DNA of 64,000 nt from Flavisolibacter longurius (GCA_014163555.1 JACJGO010000002.1:124001-188000); one strand, 5' to 3'; shown: positions 23,584 to 32,482, counted from the first letter of the stretch. Made by a program: numbers and translations. The notes: generated by a model not told the origin, from the letters alone.

Positions 23584-24678
23584 ATGAGTACACAAGAAAA
23601 CAAGAATACCTACGTGGCCATTATGGCCGGCGGAATCGGCAGCCGGTTTTGGCCCGTGAGCCGGGTAGGCCATCCCAAACAGTTCCTCGATATTTTGGGT
23701 ACCGGCAAAACCCTGATCCAGCAAACCTTTGAACGCTTTGCGGGCCTGGTACCCACCGAAAACATTTACGTGGTTACGGCCAACGAATACTTGGACATCA
23801 CCAAAGAGCAGCTGCCGCAGTTGCCGGCGGAAAATATCCTGGGCGAACCGTTTCGCAAAAACACGGCACCCTGTATTGCCTATATTTCCTTTAAGCTGCA
23901 ACAGTTGAACCCCGAGGCCTCGCTGATTGTAGCCCCGGCCGACCATCTTATTTTACAGGAAGAGAAGTTCCTGTCGGTGTGCAGCGAGGCACTGGCTTTT
24001 GTGAACAACCAGAATGCCCTGCTCACAATCGGTATCCAGCCCACCTATCCCAACACGGGTTACGGCTATATCCAGCACGAAGCGGCCGAAGCGGCACCGG
24101 GTGTGCACAAGGTGAAAACCTTTACCGAAAAGCCCAACCTGGAACTGGCGAAAACCTTCCTGGCCTCCGGCGATTTCCTCTGGAACTCCGGCATTTTTAT
24201 CTGGAAGGTGGCCAACGGGCTCCATGCTTTCCAGCAGTACATGCCCGAAATGTTTGACCTGTTTTCCGGCGAAGCCGAAAAGCTGAATGGCGCGGAAGAA
24301 AAGGCGGTGATTGAAACCATCTACCCGCAATGCCCCAATACCTCCATTGATTTTGGCGTGATGGAAAAAGCCAACAATGTGTATGTGATCCCTTCGCAGT
24401 TTGGCTGGAGCGACTTGGGTACCTGGAACAGCGCCTGGGAGAACATGGAGAAGGATTATTTTGACAACGCCGTTGCCGGCCAAAAGGTGATTGTTTTCGA
24501 CAGCAACAAATGCGTGGTGCATGTGCCGGATGAAAAGCTGGTGGTGCTGCAAGGGCTGGAAGATTATATTGTAGCCGATACGAAGGATGTGCTGCTCATT
24601 TGCAAAAAGGAAAAAGAGCAGGCCATTAAGGAATACGTGGCGGAAGTGAAGCGGAATACGGGCGAAAGGTTTTTGTAG
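23584..24678 (+). CDS. manC: Mannose-1-phosphate guanylyltransferase
   Basis: A 364-residue GT-A nucleotidyltransferase. The signature IMAGGIGSRFWPVSR is followed by HPKQF, then the FGVMEKANNVYVIPSQFGWSDLGTW region. It joins GTP and mannose 1-phosphate into GDP-mannose for glycans and GDP-fucose. The length fits the single-domain form without the isomerase part of ManC/ManA fusions. The short gap to kdsD carries a small repeat built of ACACGAATT units (23521-23567). A hairpin repeat element follows the stop. Confidence 0.92.
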   Translation: MSTQENKNTYVAIMAGGIGSRFWPVSRVGHPKQFLDILGTGKTLIQQTFERFAGLVPTENIYVVTANEYLDITKEQLPQLPAENILGEPFRKNTAPCIAYISFKLQQLNPEASLIVAPADHLILQEEKFLSVCSEALAFVNNQNALLTIGIQPTYPNTGYGYIQHEAAEAAPGVHKVKTFTEKPNLELAKTFLASGDFLWNSGIFIWKVANGLHAFQQYMPEMFDLFSGEAEKLNGAEEKAVIETIYPQCPNTSIDFGVMEKANNVYVIPSQFGWSDLGTWNSAWENMEKDYFDNAVAGQKVIVFDSNKCVVHVPDEKLVVLQGLEDYIVADTKDVLLICKKEKEQAIKEYVAEVKRNTGERFL

Positions 24679-24679
24679 G

Positions 24680-24790
24680 GGCCCCCACCTAACCTCCCCC
24701 AATGGGGGAGGAACGGCCAACGCACAGTGCCTTGCTTTTGCACGATACATTTTTAGTCTCTGTCAGTTTTTCTGGTGGAGGCTTTTTTCT
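24680..24790. repeat. Dispersed intergenic element, copy 1 (terminator-bearing)
   Basis: Starts right after the manC stop with the palindrome CCTCCCCCAATGGGGGAGG, continues with CGCACAG-CCTTGCTTTTG-ACATTTTTAG and ends in a terminator-like AGTCTC/GAGGCT stem with a T run. The same series of blocks occurs at 40547-40656 after the GLPGLI gene. Confidence 0.6.
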
Positions 24791-24871
24791 TGAACCACGG
24801 AGGCAGAAAGACAGGGAGTGACACAGGCATTGCTTTGTGATCCTTTATGCCGCTGTGTCTTTGTGGTTCAA
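24790..24871. repeat. Imperfect hairpin repeat with TTGAACCAC ends
   Basis: Outer arms TTGAACCAC (24790-24798) and GTGGTTCAA (24863-24871) and inner arms AAAGACA/TGTCTTT. This ACCACGGAGGCAGAAAGACA type of element is familiar from intergenic regions of many Bacteroidota. Confidence 0.55.
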
Positions 24872-24937
24872 AACGTGCATAAACTCATTTTTTCATTTAG
24901 CTTGTAGCTTGTAGCTTGCGGCTAACAGCTTACCAAC

Positions 24938-25669
24938 ATGAACTTCAATAATATTTTATTCATGGATATAGAAACGGTGTCGCAGGCCGAAACCTACGAT
25001 CACCTGGATGCGGACTGGAAAGAACTGTGGGATCACAAAGCCCGGGCCCTGACCCGTGGCGGCGATGGTGAAACCAGTGAAGATGTGTATCCCCGTGCCG
25101 GCATTTATGCCGAGTTTGGAAAGATCATCTGCATTTCCTGCGGCTGCATCATGGGTAGCGGTGAAGAAAAAAGGCTGGTCATCAAATCTTATTTCGGCGA
25201 TGATGAAAAAAAGCTGCTGACCGATTTTGCGCAGATGCTGCAGGGCTGGAGCGGCACTGCGGATAAATTCCTCTGTGCCCACAACGGGAAAGAATTTGAT
25301 TATCCTTATCTCTGTCGCCGCATGATCATCAACGGCATCGAGATTCCGGAAGTGCTGAAGATCTCCGGCCGCAAACCCTGGGAGGTGCGCCACCTCGATA
25401 CGATGGAGATGTGGAAGTTTGGCGATTACAAAAGCTATACATCCTTAAAGCTGCTGGCAAAAGTGCTGGGCATTCCTTCCCCCAAGGATGATATCGACGG
25501 CAGCATGGTGAACTCGGTCTATTGGATCGAAAAAGACCTGGAGCGCATTGTAGAATATTGCCAGAAAGATGTGATCACCCTGGCGCAGGTGCTCCTGCGT
25601 TTTCATTGCGAGCCGCTGATCAAAGCACCGAACGTTGAAATCAAAACTTTGCGAAAAGCGGATGTGTAA
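24938..25669 (+). CDS. Predicted 3'-5' exonuclease, PolB-related DnaQ fold
   Basis: A 243-residue ribonuclease H-fold nuclease. ExoI is FMDIET (8-13) with Asp10 and Glu12; ExoII is CAHNGKEFDYPYL; ExoIII is YCQKDVITLAQV near 203-214. It belongs to the stand-alone exonucleases related to the proofreading domain of family B polymerases. It probably trims DNA or RNA ends; partners are unknown. The next gene region begins after a GGCAATGGGCAATAGG microrepeat, so it is likely a single-gene unit. The upstream 25 bases carry a tandem GTAGCTT repeat. Confidence 0.85.
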   Translation: MNFNNILFMDIETVSQAETYDHLDADWKELWDHKARALTRGGDGETSEDVYPRAGIYAEFGKIICISCGCIMGSGEEKRLVIKSYFGDDEKKLLTDFAQMLQGWSGTADKFLCAHNGKEFDYPYLCRRMIINGIEIPEVLKISGRKPWEVRHLDTMEMWKFGDYKSYTSLKLLAKVLGIPSPKDDIDGSMVNSVYWIEKDLERIVEYCQKDVITLAQVLLRFHCEPLIKAPNVEIKTLRKADV

Positions 25670-25776
25670 TGCCAATGGGCAATGGGCAATAGGAAAGCGG
25701 GAAAGCGGTACTGACACAGGTTTTGGAGAAAGCCACACCACAAACACCTGTTGAAAGGGTTTTCGTAAATTTGGGC

Positions 25777-26013
25777 ATGACAACATTTCGCCACATTGAA
25801 GCCAATCCTGAAATCTTGGGCGGCAAGCCTTGTATCAAAGGAACAAGAATAAGTGTTGAATTTATTTTGGAATTAATCGCCTCTGGTGGCAGTATCGATG
25901 CCATCGTAAAAGCATATCCTCATCTCACCAAAGAAGGCATACAGGAAGCGATTCTTTATGCGGCACAGTTTAGCAAGAATGAAGTTCTATTGCAGATAAA
26001 AGCAGTTGCCTGA
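25777..26013 (+). CDS. DUF433 protein, probable antitoxin
   Basis: A 78-residue protein from ATG 25777 (an earlier in-frame start at 25723 adds unlikely residues). It reads FRHIEANPEILGGKPCIKGT, then RISVEFILELIASGGS, typical of DUF433, which has a helix-turn-helix fold and pairs with PIN-like toxins. It overlaps the DUF5615 gene by one base (TGATG). First gene of a five-gene overlapping operon. Confidence 0.85.
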   Translation: MTTFRHIEANPEILGGKPCIKGTRISVEFILELIASGGSIDAIVKAYPHLTKEGIQEAILYAAQFSKNEVLLQIKAVA

Positions 26014-26393
26014 TGCATCCGCTTCACTATCCCCTCCTTGCAGATGAAAACATTCATGAAGAGGTTGTATATTATTTACGAGGTCAAAGTTTGCAAATCG
26101 AAAGCATAAAAGAACGAGGATTACGTGGACACACAGATAACCAAATTGTTTCTCTAGCTGTGACTGAGGGGTTTGTGATTGTGACGCACGACGCCGACTT
26201 TGGAAGAATCATGCATATGTCCAGCGAATTGAAAACTGGTATTATCTATCTGAGGCCAGGCCATTTTGATTTTTCTTTTACCATTCAAACATTAAAAAGC
26301 ATTTTAGCTACCGATTTGAATGCTGAAATTCCATTTATTTTAGTAGCAGAACGTTCAGGAGAGGAAATAAAAATCAGACTACGCACATTATGA
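26013..26393 (+). CDS. DUF5615 PIN-like protein, probable toxin
   Basis: A 126-residue PIN-like nuclease of the DUF5615 (Mut7-C related) family. Acidic residues are in LLADENIHEE (Asp11, Glu12) and VTHDADFG (Asp60, Asp62), with the GHTDNQI segment between. These proteins pair with DUF433 antitoxins as a VapBC-like module; the nucleic acid target is unknown. It overlaps the upstream gene by 1 base and the downstream RidA-like gene by 4, so toxin expression is tied to metabolic genes. Confidence 0.85.
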   Translation: MHPLHYPLLADENIHEEVVYYLRGQSLQIESIKERGLRGHTDNQIVSLAVTEGFVIVTHDADFGRIMHMSSELKTGIIYLRPGHFDFSFTIQTLKSILATDLNAEIPFILVAERSGEEIKIRLRTL

Positions 26394-26779
26394 CCAATCG
26401 AACCAACATCAGTTCCGGCGCCATCTGGGAAGACAAAGTCGGTTATTGCCGAGCCGTGAGGGTCGGCAATCATATTGAAGTGAGCGGCACCGTGGCATCA
26501 GATGAAAATGGCAATGTTATCGGTAACAATAACGCCTACGAACAAACGAAAGCCATTCTCCAAAAAATAGAAAAAGCCCTGCAACAGGCCGGCGCTTCGC
26601 TGCAGGATGTGGTTCGCACACGGATGTTTGTGACCGACATTTCCCGCTTTGACGAATACGGCAAGGCACATGGTGAAGTGTTCGGCACCATCAAACCCTG
26701 CACCTCCATGCTGGAGGTAAAAGGACTGGTTGCCCCGGAATACCTGATTGAAATTGAAGCCACAGCCATTCTCTCATGA
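26390..26779 (+). CDS. RidA family protein lacking the catalytic arginine
   Basis: A 129-residue YjgF/YER057c/UK114 protein, a trimeric fold seen in RidA. RidA deaminates reactive enamines and imines and needs the conserved arginine of the P-x-R-S motif. Here the motif reads KPCTSMLEV with Thr105 in place of the arginine, so the standard deaminase reaction is doubtful; it fits one of the Rid subfamilies without it. The C-terminal YLIEIEATAI strand is intact. Overlaps both neighbours by 4 nt. The PLP-dependent aminotransferase two genes on would make imine intermediates. Confidence 0.85.
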   Translation: MTNRTNISSGAIWEDKVGYCRAVRVGNHIEVSGTVASDENGNVIGNNNAYEQTKAILQKIEKALQQAGASLQDVVRTRMFVTDISRFDEYGKAHGEVFGTIKPCTSMLEVKGLVAPEYLIEIEATAILS

Positions 26780-27135
26780 ACATTGAAACCCTGCAGCAAT
26801 ACTGTCTTTCTAAAAAAGGCGTCACGGAAGAAACGCCGTTCGGTCCCGATAACCTGGTGTACAAAGTGGGCGGCAAAATGTTTTTGCTGGCTTCTCTCGA
26901 CACCATTCCCCTACGGTTCAATGCCAAGTGCGACCCGGAAGAAGCGATCCAATTACGCGACACCTATCCCTGTGTACTGCCCGGTTACCACATGAACAAA
27001 AAACACTGGAATACCGTGATCGTCGACGGTTCTGTTGGCGACAAAACGCTGCAGCAATGGATCGATGCGTCCTATGCCCTGGTGTTTAAATGCTTACCCA
27101 AACAAACGAAAGAAGAAATTTTAGGTTACCCATGA
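26776..27135 (+). CDS. MmcQ/YjbR family protein
   Basis: A 119-residue protein of the CyaY-like YjbR fold: MNIETLQQYCLSKKGVTEET and PFGPDNLVYKVGGKMF at the N-terminus, LRFNAKCDPEEAIQLRD in the middle and HWNTVIVDGSV near residue 80. The family is annotated as DNA-binding on weak grounds; function is unknown. ATGA overlaps at both ends place it firmly within the operon. Confidence 0.85.
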   Translation: MNIETLQQYCLSKKGVTEETPFGPDNLVYKVGGKMFLLASLDTIPLRFNAKCDPEEAIQLRDTYPCVLPGYHMNKKHWNTVIVDGSVGDKTLQQWIDASYALVFKCLPKQTKEEILGYP

Positions 27136-28271
27136 TCGTTTCTAAACTACCCAACGTCGGCACCACGATTTTTACGACAATGAGCGTACTGGCGGCGCAG
27201 CACAATGCCATCAATCTCGGACAGGGCTTTCCCGACTTCCCGATGAGTGAAGAATTGCTGGCCCTCACCAATGAAGCCATGCAGCAGGGCTTTAACCAGT
27301 ACACCCACATGAACGGTTATATTCCGCTGCGGGAAGCACTGGCAGAAAAAGCGGAATTTCTGTACGGGGCGAAGATCCATCCCGATACGCAGATCACCGT
27401 GACACCCGGCGGCACCTATGCCCTGTACACGGCCCTCACCACCATCCTGCAGCCCGGCGATGAAGTGATTGTGTTTGAACCGGCCTACGATTCTTATATT
27501 CCTGCCATTGAATTGAACGGTGCCAAAGCGATTGCGATTCAACTTACGTTTCCGGACTACCGGATCGACTGGACGGAAGTAAAAAAGCGGATTACGGAAA
27601 AGACCCGTGCCATCATGATCAATTCACCGCACAACCCCACAGGCAGCGTGTTGTCGGAAGAAGACATTCAGCAATTGCGGGAGGTAGTGAAGGACTCTAA
27701 CATTATCATTATTTCCGACGAAGTGTACGAGCACCTGATCTTTGATGGTTACCAGCACCAAAGCATTTTAAAATACCCTGACCTGCTCCAGCGGAGCTTT
27801 GTTTCGTTTTCCTTTGGAAAAGTGTACAACTGCACCGGCTGGAAGCTGGGTTACAGCGTTTCCTCGCCGGAGCTGATGGCCGAGTTCCGGAAGATTCACC
27901 AGTTTAATGCCTTTAGCTGCGATACGCCCAAGCAGGTAGCGATTGCCAATTACCTGAAGAAAAGAGAAGACTACTTGGAGCTGGGCGCCTTTATGCAGCA
28001 AAAGCGGGATTATTTTCAAAAAGGCATGGAAGGCACAAAATTTCAATCGCTTCCTACTCACGGCAGTTATTTCCAGGTTTATTCATACAAAGATCTCTCT
28101 GCGCAAAGCGAAAGGGACTTCGCTATTCACCTGACCAAAGAAGCCGGCGTTGCCACTATCCCGGTAGCGGCTTTTTATCAGCAGGAAGTAAACCACCAGG
28201 TGTTGCGCTTTTGTTTCTGCAAAAAGGAAGAAACGCTGGATGCGGCAATTGAGCGGCTGTTGAAGCTCTAA
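27132..28271 (+). CDS. PLP-dependent aminotransferase, methionine aminotransferase-like
   Basis: From ATG 27132, which overlaps the YjbR stop (ATGA), the product is 379 residues. It is a fold-type I class I/II aminotransferase: INLGQGFPDFP, PGGTYALYTAL, NSPHNPTGSVL, the ISDEVYEHL segment, and the PLP lysine Lys230 in SFGKVYNCTGWKLGY. This pattern is closest to YbdL methionine aminotransferase and kynurenine aminotransferase relatives. Likely substrates are methionine, other large amino acids or kynurenine. Last gene of the operon. Confidence 0.88.
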   Translation: MIVSKLPNVGTTIFTTMSVLAAQHNAINLGQGFPDFPMSEELLALTNEAMQQGFNQYTHMNGYIPLREALAEKAEFLYGAKIHPDTQITVTPGGTYALYTALTTILQPGDEVIVFEPAYDSYIPAIELNGAKAIAIQLTFPDYRIDWTEVKKRITEKTRAIMINSPHNPTGSVLSEEDIQQLREVVKDSNIIIISDEVYEHLIFDGYQHQSILKYPDLLQRSFVSFSFGKVYNCTGWKLGYSVSSPELMAEFRKIHQFNAFSCDTPKQVAIANYLKKREDYLELGAFMQQKRDYFQKGMEGTKFQSLPTHGSYFQVYSYKDLSAQSERDFAIHLTKEAGVATIPVAAFYQQEVNHQVLRFCFCKKEETLDAAIERLLKL

Positions 28272-28468
28272 CCGCAGATTCGCTGGATTCTAAATGGATT
28301 ACCCGGATTCTTGGACTGGCGAAACCTAAAAACCTGCTTCACCAGTTAAATAGAAGTGTGGAAACGAATCTTGATCAGTTTCATTCCCTTCCTAAAAACC
28401 GGATGAACGTGAGCCGGGCGGTCAGGAAACAATCCTTCTAATTCGGCCGAAATCCCGTCATTCCGCGG

Positions 28469-28476
28469 TTACTTTG
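28469..28476 (+). promoter_or_regulatory. -7 box of the family 39 glycosyltransferase gene
   Basis: TTACTTTG, a form that recurs before other starts in this window (44920, 46498). The first possible start codon of the gene, TTG at 28474, lies inside it. Confidence 0.45.
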
Positions 28477-28491
28477 CGCAAAATTTTTGCT

Positions 28492-30132
28492 GTGCAGCCA
28501 ACCGTGTTTTCCCGATCGCAATATGCGGTGTTGTTTTTTCTGCTGGGGGTGGTGTACCTCCTGGGGCTGTTTGTGCCGCTGATGGATAACGATTCGGCCC
28601 ACCATGCCGCCATTGCCCTGCGTATGTACCTCACCGGCGATTATGTAAGCCTGGTTGACCACGGTAAAGACTACCTCGACAAACCGCACCTTCACTTCTG
28701 GCTGGCTGCCTGGAGTTATTCTGTTTTTGGCGTTACCGGTTTTGCTTATAAGGTCCCTTCGTTTTTATTTACTATCCTGGGCACGTATTCTACGTATCGT
28801 CTGGGAAAGAGTTTATACAACAACAGCGAAGTGGGCCGGCTGGCGGCGCTCATCACCGCTTCGGCCTTTGCTTATATCCTGGCCAACAATGATGTGCGGA
28901 TGGATGCGATTTTGACGGCATCGATCGTGTTGGCCACCTGGCAACTGGTAGATTGGGTGCACCATAAACGGTTGATCAATGCCGTTGGTGTGGCGCTGGG
29001 ACTGGCACTGGGCTTTTGCACCAAGGGCCATATTGCGGTGTTTACGCCGGGAGTGGGCATCCTGTTTTATATTCTTTACAAACGCGACTGGCGCAGCTTT
29101 TTTCACCCGCAGCTCCTGGTGATCATCGCCGCCTTTGCGGTTTTTATTTCACCGGTGGTGTACTGTTATTACCTGCAGTACGACCTGCACCCGGAGAAAG
29201 TGATAAGGGGAAAAAGCGGCCGCTCCGGTGTGGCGTTCATTTTATGGCAACAAAATTTTGAGCGCTTCCAGGGCGACTCTTTTGGCGCCGATGCCAAAAA
29301 CGATTACCTGTTCTTTTTTCATTCCCTGCTCTGGGCCTTTGCCCCCTGGAGCATCCTGGCCTTTGCGGCCTTCTTTAAACGGCTGAAGCATTTTCTTAAC
29401 CGCAACGGCGAATGGCTGACGCTGGGTACATTCCTGGTGCTGGGACTGATGCTTACCTTCTCGGGGTTCAAGCTGCCGCACTACCTCAACATCATCTTTC
29501 CTTCCACCGCTGTGATGACGGCCTCCTTTCTGCTGGCGCAGTGGGACAAGCGCAAAAACCTGCGGCCGTTTTTGCTGACGCAGATTATTCTATGTACGCT
29601 GATCTTGCTGCTGGCCGGAGCGATCAACATCTGGGCCTTCCCGGTCACAAACATCTGGGCTATCCTGGGATTTTTTGTTTTGCTGGCGGCTGGCGGACTT
29701 TTTCTGCTGCGGGTGCAATTGCTGTTACCCAAACTGGTGATGGCGTCAGTGGTTACCTCGCTGCTCACGTTTTACCTGCTGAATACAAACTTTTATCCCC
29801 AACTGCTCACTTACCAGGGCGGCAACGAACTGGCCTTTGCTACACGGGGTAAAGTAGATCCGAAGCAGGTGTATTTTATGCCGGGCATCTACAGCTCGTC
29901 GTACAATTTTTATACGGCGGAGCTGCGCAAGGAGTTTTCGGATTCGGTGCTGCAACAGCCCGGTCCCATCTGGATTTTGACAGATCGCAACCGCCTGCAT
30001 GAGATCAAACAACCGGTCCTGCAAACCTATTCGCATGTAGATTACGAAATCACGACCATGCAACTGCCCTTTATCAATCCTGCCACAAGGGAAAAAGAAG
30101 TGACGGAGATGGTGCTGGTGAGGGTGAAGTAG
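28492..30132 (+). CDS. Glycosyltransferase family 39 (ArnT/PMT-like) membrane protein
   Basis: The frame opens at TTG 28474, but this codon is part of a promoter-like TTACTTTG box, so GTG 28492 (MQPTVFSRSQYAVLFF) is preferred; the product is about 546 residues. At least ten membrane helices are visible. The first periplasmic loop has DNDSAHHAAIALRM and LVDHGKDYLDKPHLHFW, the acidic and KP motifs of undecaprenyl-phosphate-sugar transferases. It should move a sugar from a lipid carrier onto lipid A, protein or polysaccharide in the periplasm. A periplasmic C-terminal domain follows the last helix. Confidence 0.85.
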   Translation: MQPTVFSRSQYAVLFFLLGVVYLLGLFVPLMDNDSAHHAAIALRMYLTGDYVSLVDHGKDYLDKPHLHFWLAAWSYSVFGVTGFAYKVPSFLFTILGTYSTYRLGKSLYNNSEVGRLAALITASAFAYILANNDVRMDAILTASIVLATWQLVDWVHHKRLINAVGVALGLALGFCTKGHIAVFTPGVGILFYILYKRDWRSFFHPQLLVIIAAFAVFISPVVYCYYLQYDLHPEKVIRGKSGRSGVAFILWQQNFERFQGDSFGADAKNDYLFFFHSLLWAFAPWSILAFAAFFKRLKHFLNRNGEWLTLGTFLVLGLMLTFSGFKLPHYLNIIFPSTAVMTASFLLAQWDKRKNLRPFLLTQIILCTLILLLAGAINIWAFPVTNIWAILGFFVLLAAGGLFLLRVQLLLPKLVMASVVTSLLTFYLLNTNFYPQLLTYQGGNELAFATRGKVDPKQVYFMPGIYSSSYNFYTAELRKEFSDSVLQQPGPIWILTDRNRLHEIKQPVLQTYSHVDYEITTMQLPFINPATREKEVTEMVLVRVK

Positions 30133-30185
30133 GTTGGAGGGCAGATATTGGGTGTACTAATTTTTAGGAAGTTTACATTTAGGCT

Positions 30186-31289
30186 ATGCAAACAGTTCTG
30201 AGGGCAGAAAAGCTTTTTACGGGAGAAGACTGGCTTTATAACCAGCAGATCATTATCGAGGATGGCATTATCCAGGCCGTAACACCGGATGGAAATATGC
30301 CGTTTGTGACCAACAATACGCATTGTTTTGTGGCGCCGGCCTTTGTTGATTTCCAGGTGTACGGGGCAGCCCAGAAACTGTTTGCCGTCTATCCCAATGC
30401 GCAAACGCTGCAGGTAATGCATGAGGTGTTTTCCGCCGAAGGCACTTGCCTGTTTCAACCCACACTGGCCACCAATACAATGGACGTTTTTCGCAAAGGC
30501 ATCGATGCTGTAAGAGAGTACTGGAAGGCGGGTGGAAAAGGCGTGGCGGGAATCCACCTGGAAGGTCCCTGGCTGCATCCCACCAAACGGGGCGCCCATA
30601 TTGAAGCCCTGATTCATTCGCCCACAACAGACGAAGTGAAAAGCCTGCTGGCCTACGGCGAAGGCGTGATCAAAACCATCACCATTGCGCCGGAAGTATG
30701 CAGCGATGAAATCATTGCGCTTTTGCTGGATGCAGACATTATTGTTTCCGCAGGGCACAGCAACGCTACCTACACACAGGCCATCGAAAGTTTTGACAAA
30801 GGTATTCCTGCTGTTACGCACCTGTTCAATGCCATGAGTCCCCTGCACCACCGCGAACCGGGCCTGGTAGGCGCCGCCCTGCAACACCAAAGCGTGTTGG
30901 CCAGCATTATTCCCGATGGGCATCATGTTGATTTTTCGGCCATTGCTATTGCTAAAAAACTAATGGGCGACCGCTTGTTTGCCATCACCGATGCCGTTAC
31001 CGAAACCACAGAAGGCGCTTACCAGCATCACCTGGTGGGAGATAAATACGAGTGCAACGGAACCCTGAGCGGGTCGGCCATCAGCATGTACCAAGCGTTT
31101 TATAACCTGGTGATGAAAGTGGGTGTTGATACGGAAGAAGCCTTGCGAATGTGCTCTCTTTATCCTGCACGGCTCTTGAAGATGGCCCATCTTTATGGCA
31201 AAATTGCGCCGGGATTTGCGGCGCAATTTGTGGTGCTGAATAAGCAATTAGACCTGGTGCAGGCTCCTACCGGGCTGCAGGCCGGATAG
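30186..31289 (+). CDS. nagA: N-acetylglucosamine-6-phosphate deacetylase
   Basis: A 367-residue amidohydrolase-superfamily protein. Visible landmarks are GIHLEGPWLHPTKRGAH with the metal-binding glutamate, AGHSNATYTQ, THLFNAMSPLHHREPG, PDGHHV and ITDAV with the catalytic Asp. The usual HxH of amidohydrolases reads DFQVYG, as is normal in NagA. It removes the acetyl group from GlcNAc 6-phosphate in amino sugar recycling or chitin use. The 3' end overlaps the convergent small membrane protein gene by 23 nt. Confidence 0.92.
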   Translation: MQTVLRAEKLFTGEDWLYNQQIIIEDGIIQAVTPDGNMPFVTNNTHCFVAPAFVDFQVYGAAQKLFAVYPNAQTLQVMHEVFSAEGTCLFQPTLATNTMDVFRKGIDAVREYWKAGGKGVAGIHLEGPWLHPTKRGAHIEALIHSPTTDEVKSLLAYGEGVIKTITIAPEVCSDEIIALLLDADIIVSAGHSNATYTQAIESFDKGIPAVTHLFNAMSPLHHREPGLVGAALQHQSVLASIIPDGHHVDFSAIAIAKKLMGDRLFAITDAVTETTEGAYQHHLVGDKYECNGTLSGSAISMYQAFYNLVMKVGVDTEEALRMCSLYPARLLKMAHLYGKIAPGFAAQFVVLNKQLDLVQAPTGLQAG

Positions 31290-31608
31290 ACAGGGTTCCC
31301 TTGTTGTGTTTGAAGTACAACAGGAACCAGTTTATGGTAAACGTTGGAATAAAATCCAGTCCGGGCATCAGCTCTTCAAAAAAGCTGAAGGCGCCACCCA
31401 AAAACCCTTTCCGGAAACCAAACATTTTCCAAAAGATGAGAGCCGAAACTGGCGCCCATACAATGTCCAGGAACTCACCCAGGATGGGCACACCAAAAGA
31501 GGCGTAGCCAATAAAGTCAAAAAGCAAACAGGCCAGCAGCGAAGGCATGGACTTTTGCGTTTCTACTACTACCACATCAGGCGATTTTTTACGAAAGAGT
31601 TGTTTCAT
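31267..31608 (-). CDS. Small membrane protein (113 aa)
   Basis: A 113-residue protein with two or three hydrophobic segments (SLLACLLFDFIGYASFGVPI, IVWAPVSALIFWKMFGF, FTINWFLLYFKH). It is of a type common in Bacteroidota and annotated only as hypothetical. The C-terminus overlaps the nagA 3' end on the other strand by 23 nt. The ATG at 31608 is used. Confidence 0.75.
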   Translation of the reverse strand: MKQLFRKKSPDVVVVETQKSMPSLLACLLFDFIGYASFGVPILGEFLDIVWAPVSALIFWKMFGFRKGFLGGAFSFFEELMPGLDFIPTFTINWFLLYFKHNKGTLSIRPAAR

Positions 31609-31714
31609 TGATGCGTGAACAGTGCCTCTTTACCCTTGCGGGAACGACACCTTTTCATTGACGATGCGCAAGGCCCAACCGTTGTATGGCCCCAAATTTA
31701 TTTTGGTAAGAGGC

Positions 31715-32452
31715 ATGAGCGGTCGCATTCACATTGGCACATCAGGCTGGAGTTACAAGGGATGGAAAGGATTGTTCTATCCGCAAAAGCTTCCAACGAA
31801 TAAGTGGCTGCCGTATTATACTACCCTTTTCGACTCGACGGAGATCAATGGGAGCTTTTACCGGCTGCCATCGGTAGAAACGGTAGAGAAGTGGACAGCC
31901 ACCGTTCCGGACCATTTTTTATTCTGTCCGAAAATGAGTCGCTTTCTTACCCATATGAAAAAGCTGCGGGAGCCGGAAGAACCCTTGGAGCGCTTCTTTA
32001 CTGTTTTTAGCCCCATGAAGCAAAAAATGGGGCCGGTACTGGTGCAGTTGCCCTCAATACTGCGCTTTCATTATGACATTGCGGAAGCGTTTTATCGCCT
32101 CCTGAAATTTACCTATCATCCCCACGAATTTGTGCTGGAAGTTCGCCACGATACATGGCTTACCGAGGAAAGCCTGACGCTGATGACGCAATATGATATT
32201 GGCCTGGTCATCTCACAATCGGGCAATGTGTTTCCGTATTCAGAAATGATCACGGCCAAAAATGTGTACCTGCGTTTTCACGGCCCCGAAGAACTGTATG
32301 CTTCCGCTTACAGCGATGAAATGCTACAGGGTTATGCCCAAAAAATGAGGGGCTGGGCAGAGGAGGGCCATACGGTTTGGGCTTATTTCAATAACGATAT
32401 TCACGGCTATGCACCGGTGGATGCGCAGCGTTTGCGGGAGCTGGTAAAATAA
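31715..32452 (+). CDS. DUF72 domain protein
   Basis: From ATG 31715 the product is 245 residues and begins MSGRIHIGTSGWSYKGWKGL, the canonical DUF72 N-terminus; the open frame before it was left out. Further marks are TEINGSFYRLPS, KMSRFLTHMKKL, EVRHDTWL, YLRFHGP and WAYFNND. DUF72 has a TIM-barrel fold; its function is not established, although nuclease-related roles have been suggested. A perfect hairpin follows the stop at once. Confidence 0.9.
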   Translation: MSGRIHIGTSGWSYKGWKGLFYPQKLPTNKWLPYYTTLFDSTEINGSFYRLPSVETVEKWTATVPDHFLFCPKMSRFLTHMKKLREPEEPLERFFTVFSPMKQKMGPVLVQLPSILRFHYDIAEAFYRLLKFTYHPHEFVLEVRHDTWLTEESLTLMTQYDIGLVISQSGNVFPYSEMITAKNVYLRFHGPEELYASAYSDEMLQGYAQKMRGWAEEGHTVWAYFNNDIHGYAPVDAQRLRELVK

Positions 32453-32453
32453 A

Positions 32454-32482
32454 ATAGTCACGCAAACGGTTTGCGTGACTAT
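32454..32482. terminator. Bidirectional hairpin between convergent genes
   Basis: ATAGTCACGCAAA-CGG-TTTGCGTGACTAT is a perfect 13-bp stem with a 3-base loop, starting 2 nt after the DUF72 stop and 22 nt from the end of the acidic protein gene. It lacks a long T run. Confidence 0.6.

Noticed and set aside
30042-30926. 294-codon minus-strand frame
   Set aside because: Antisense to nagA, whose catalytic motifs are clear.
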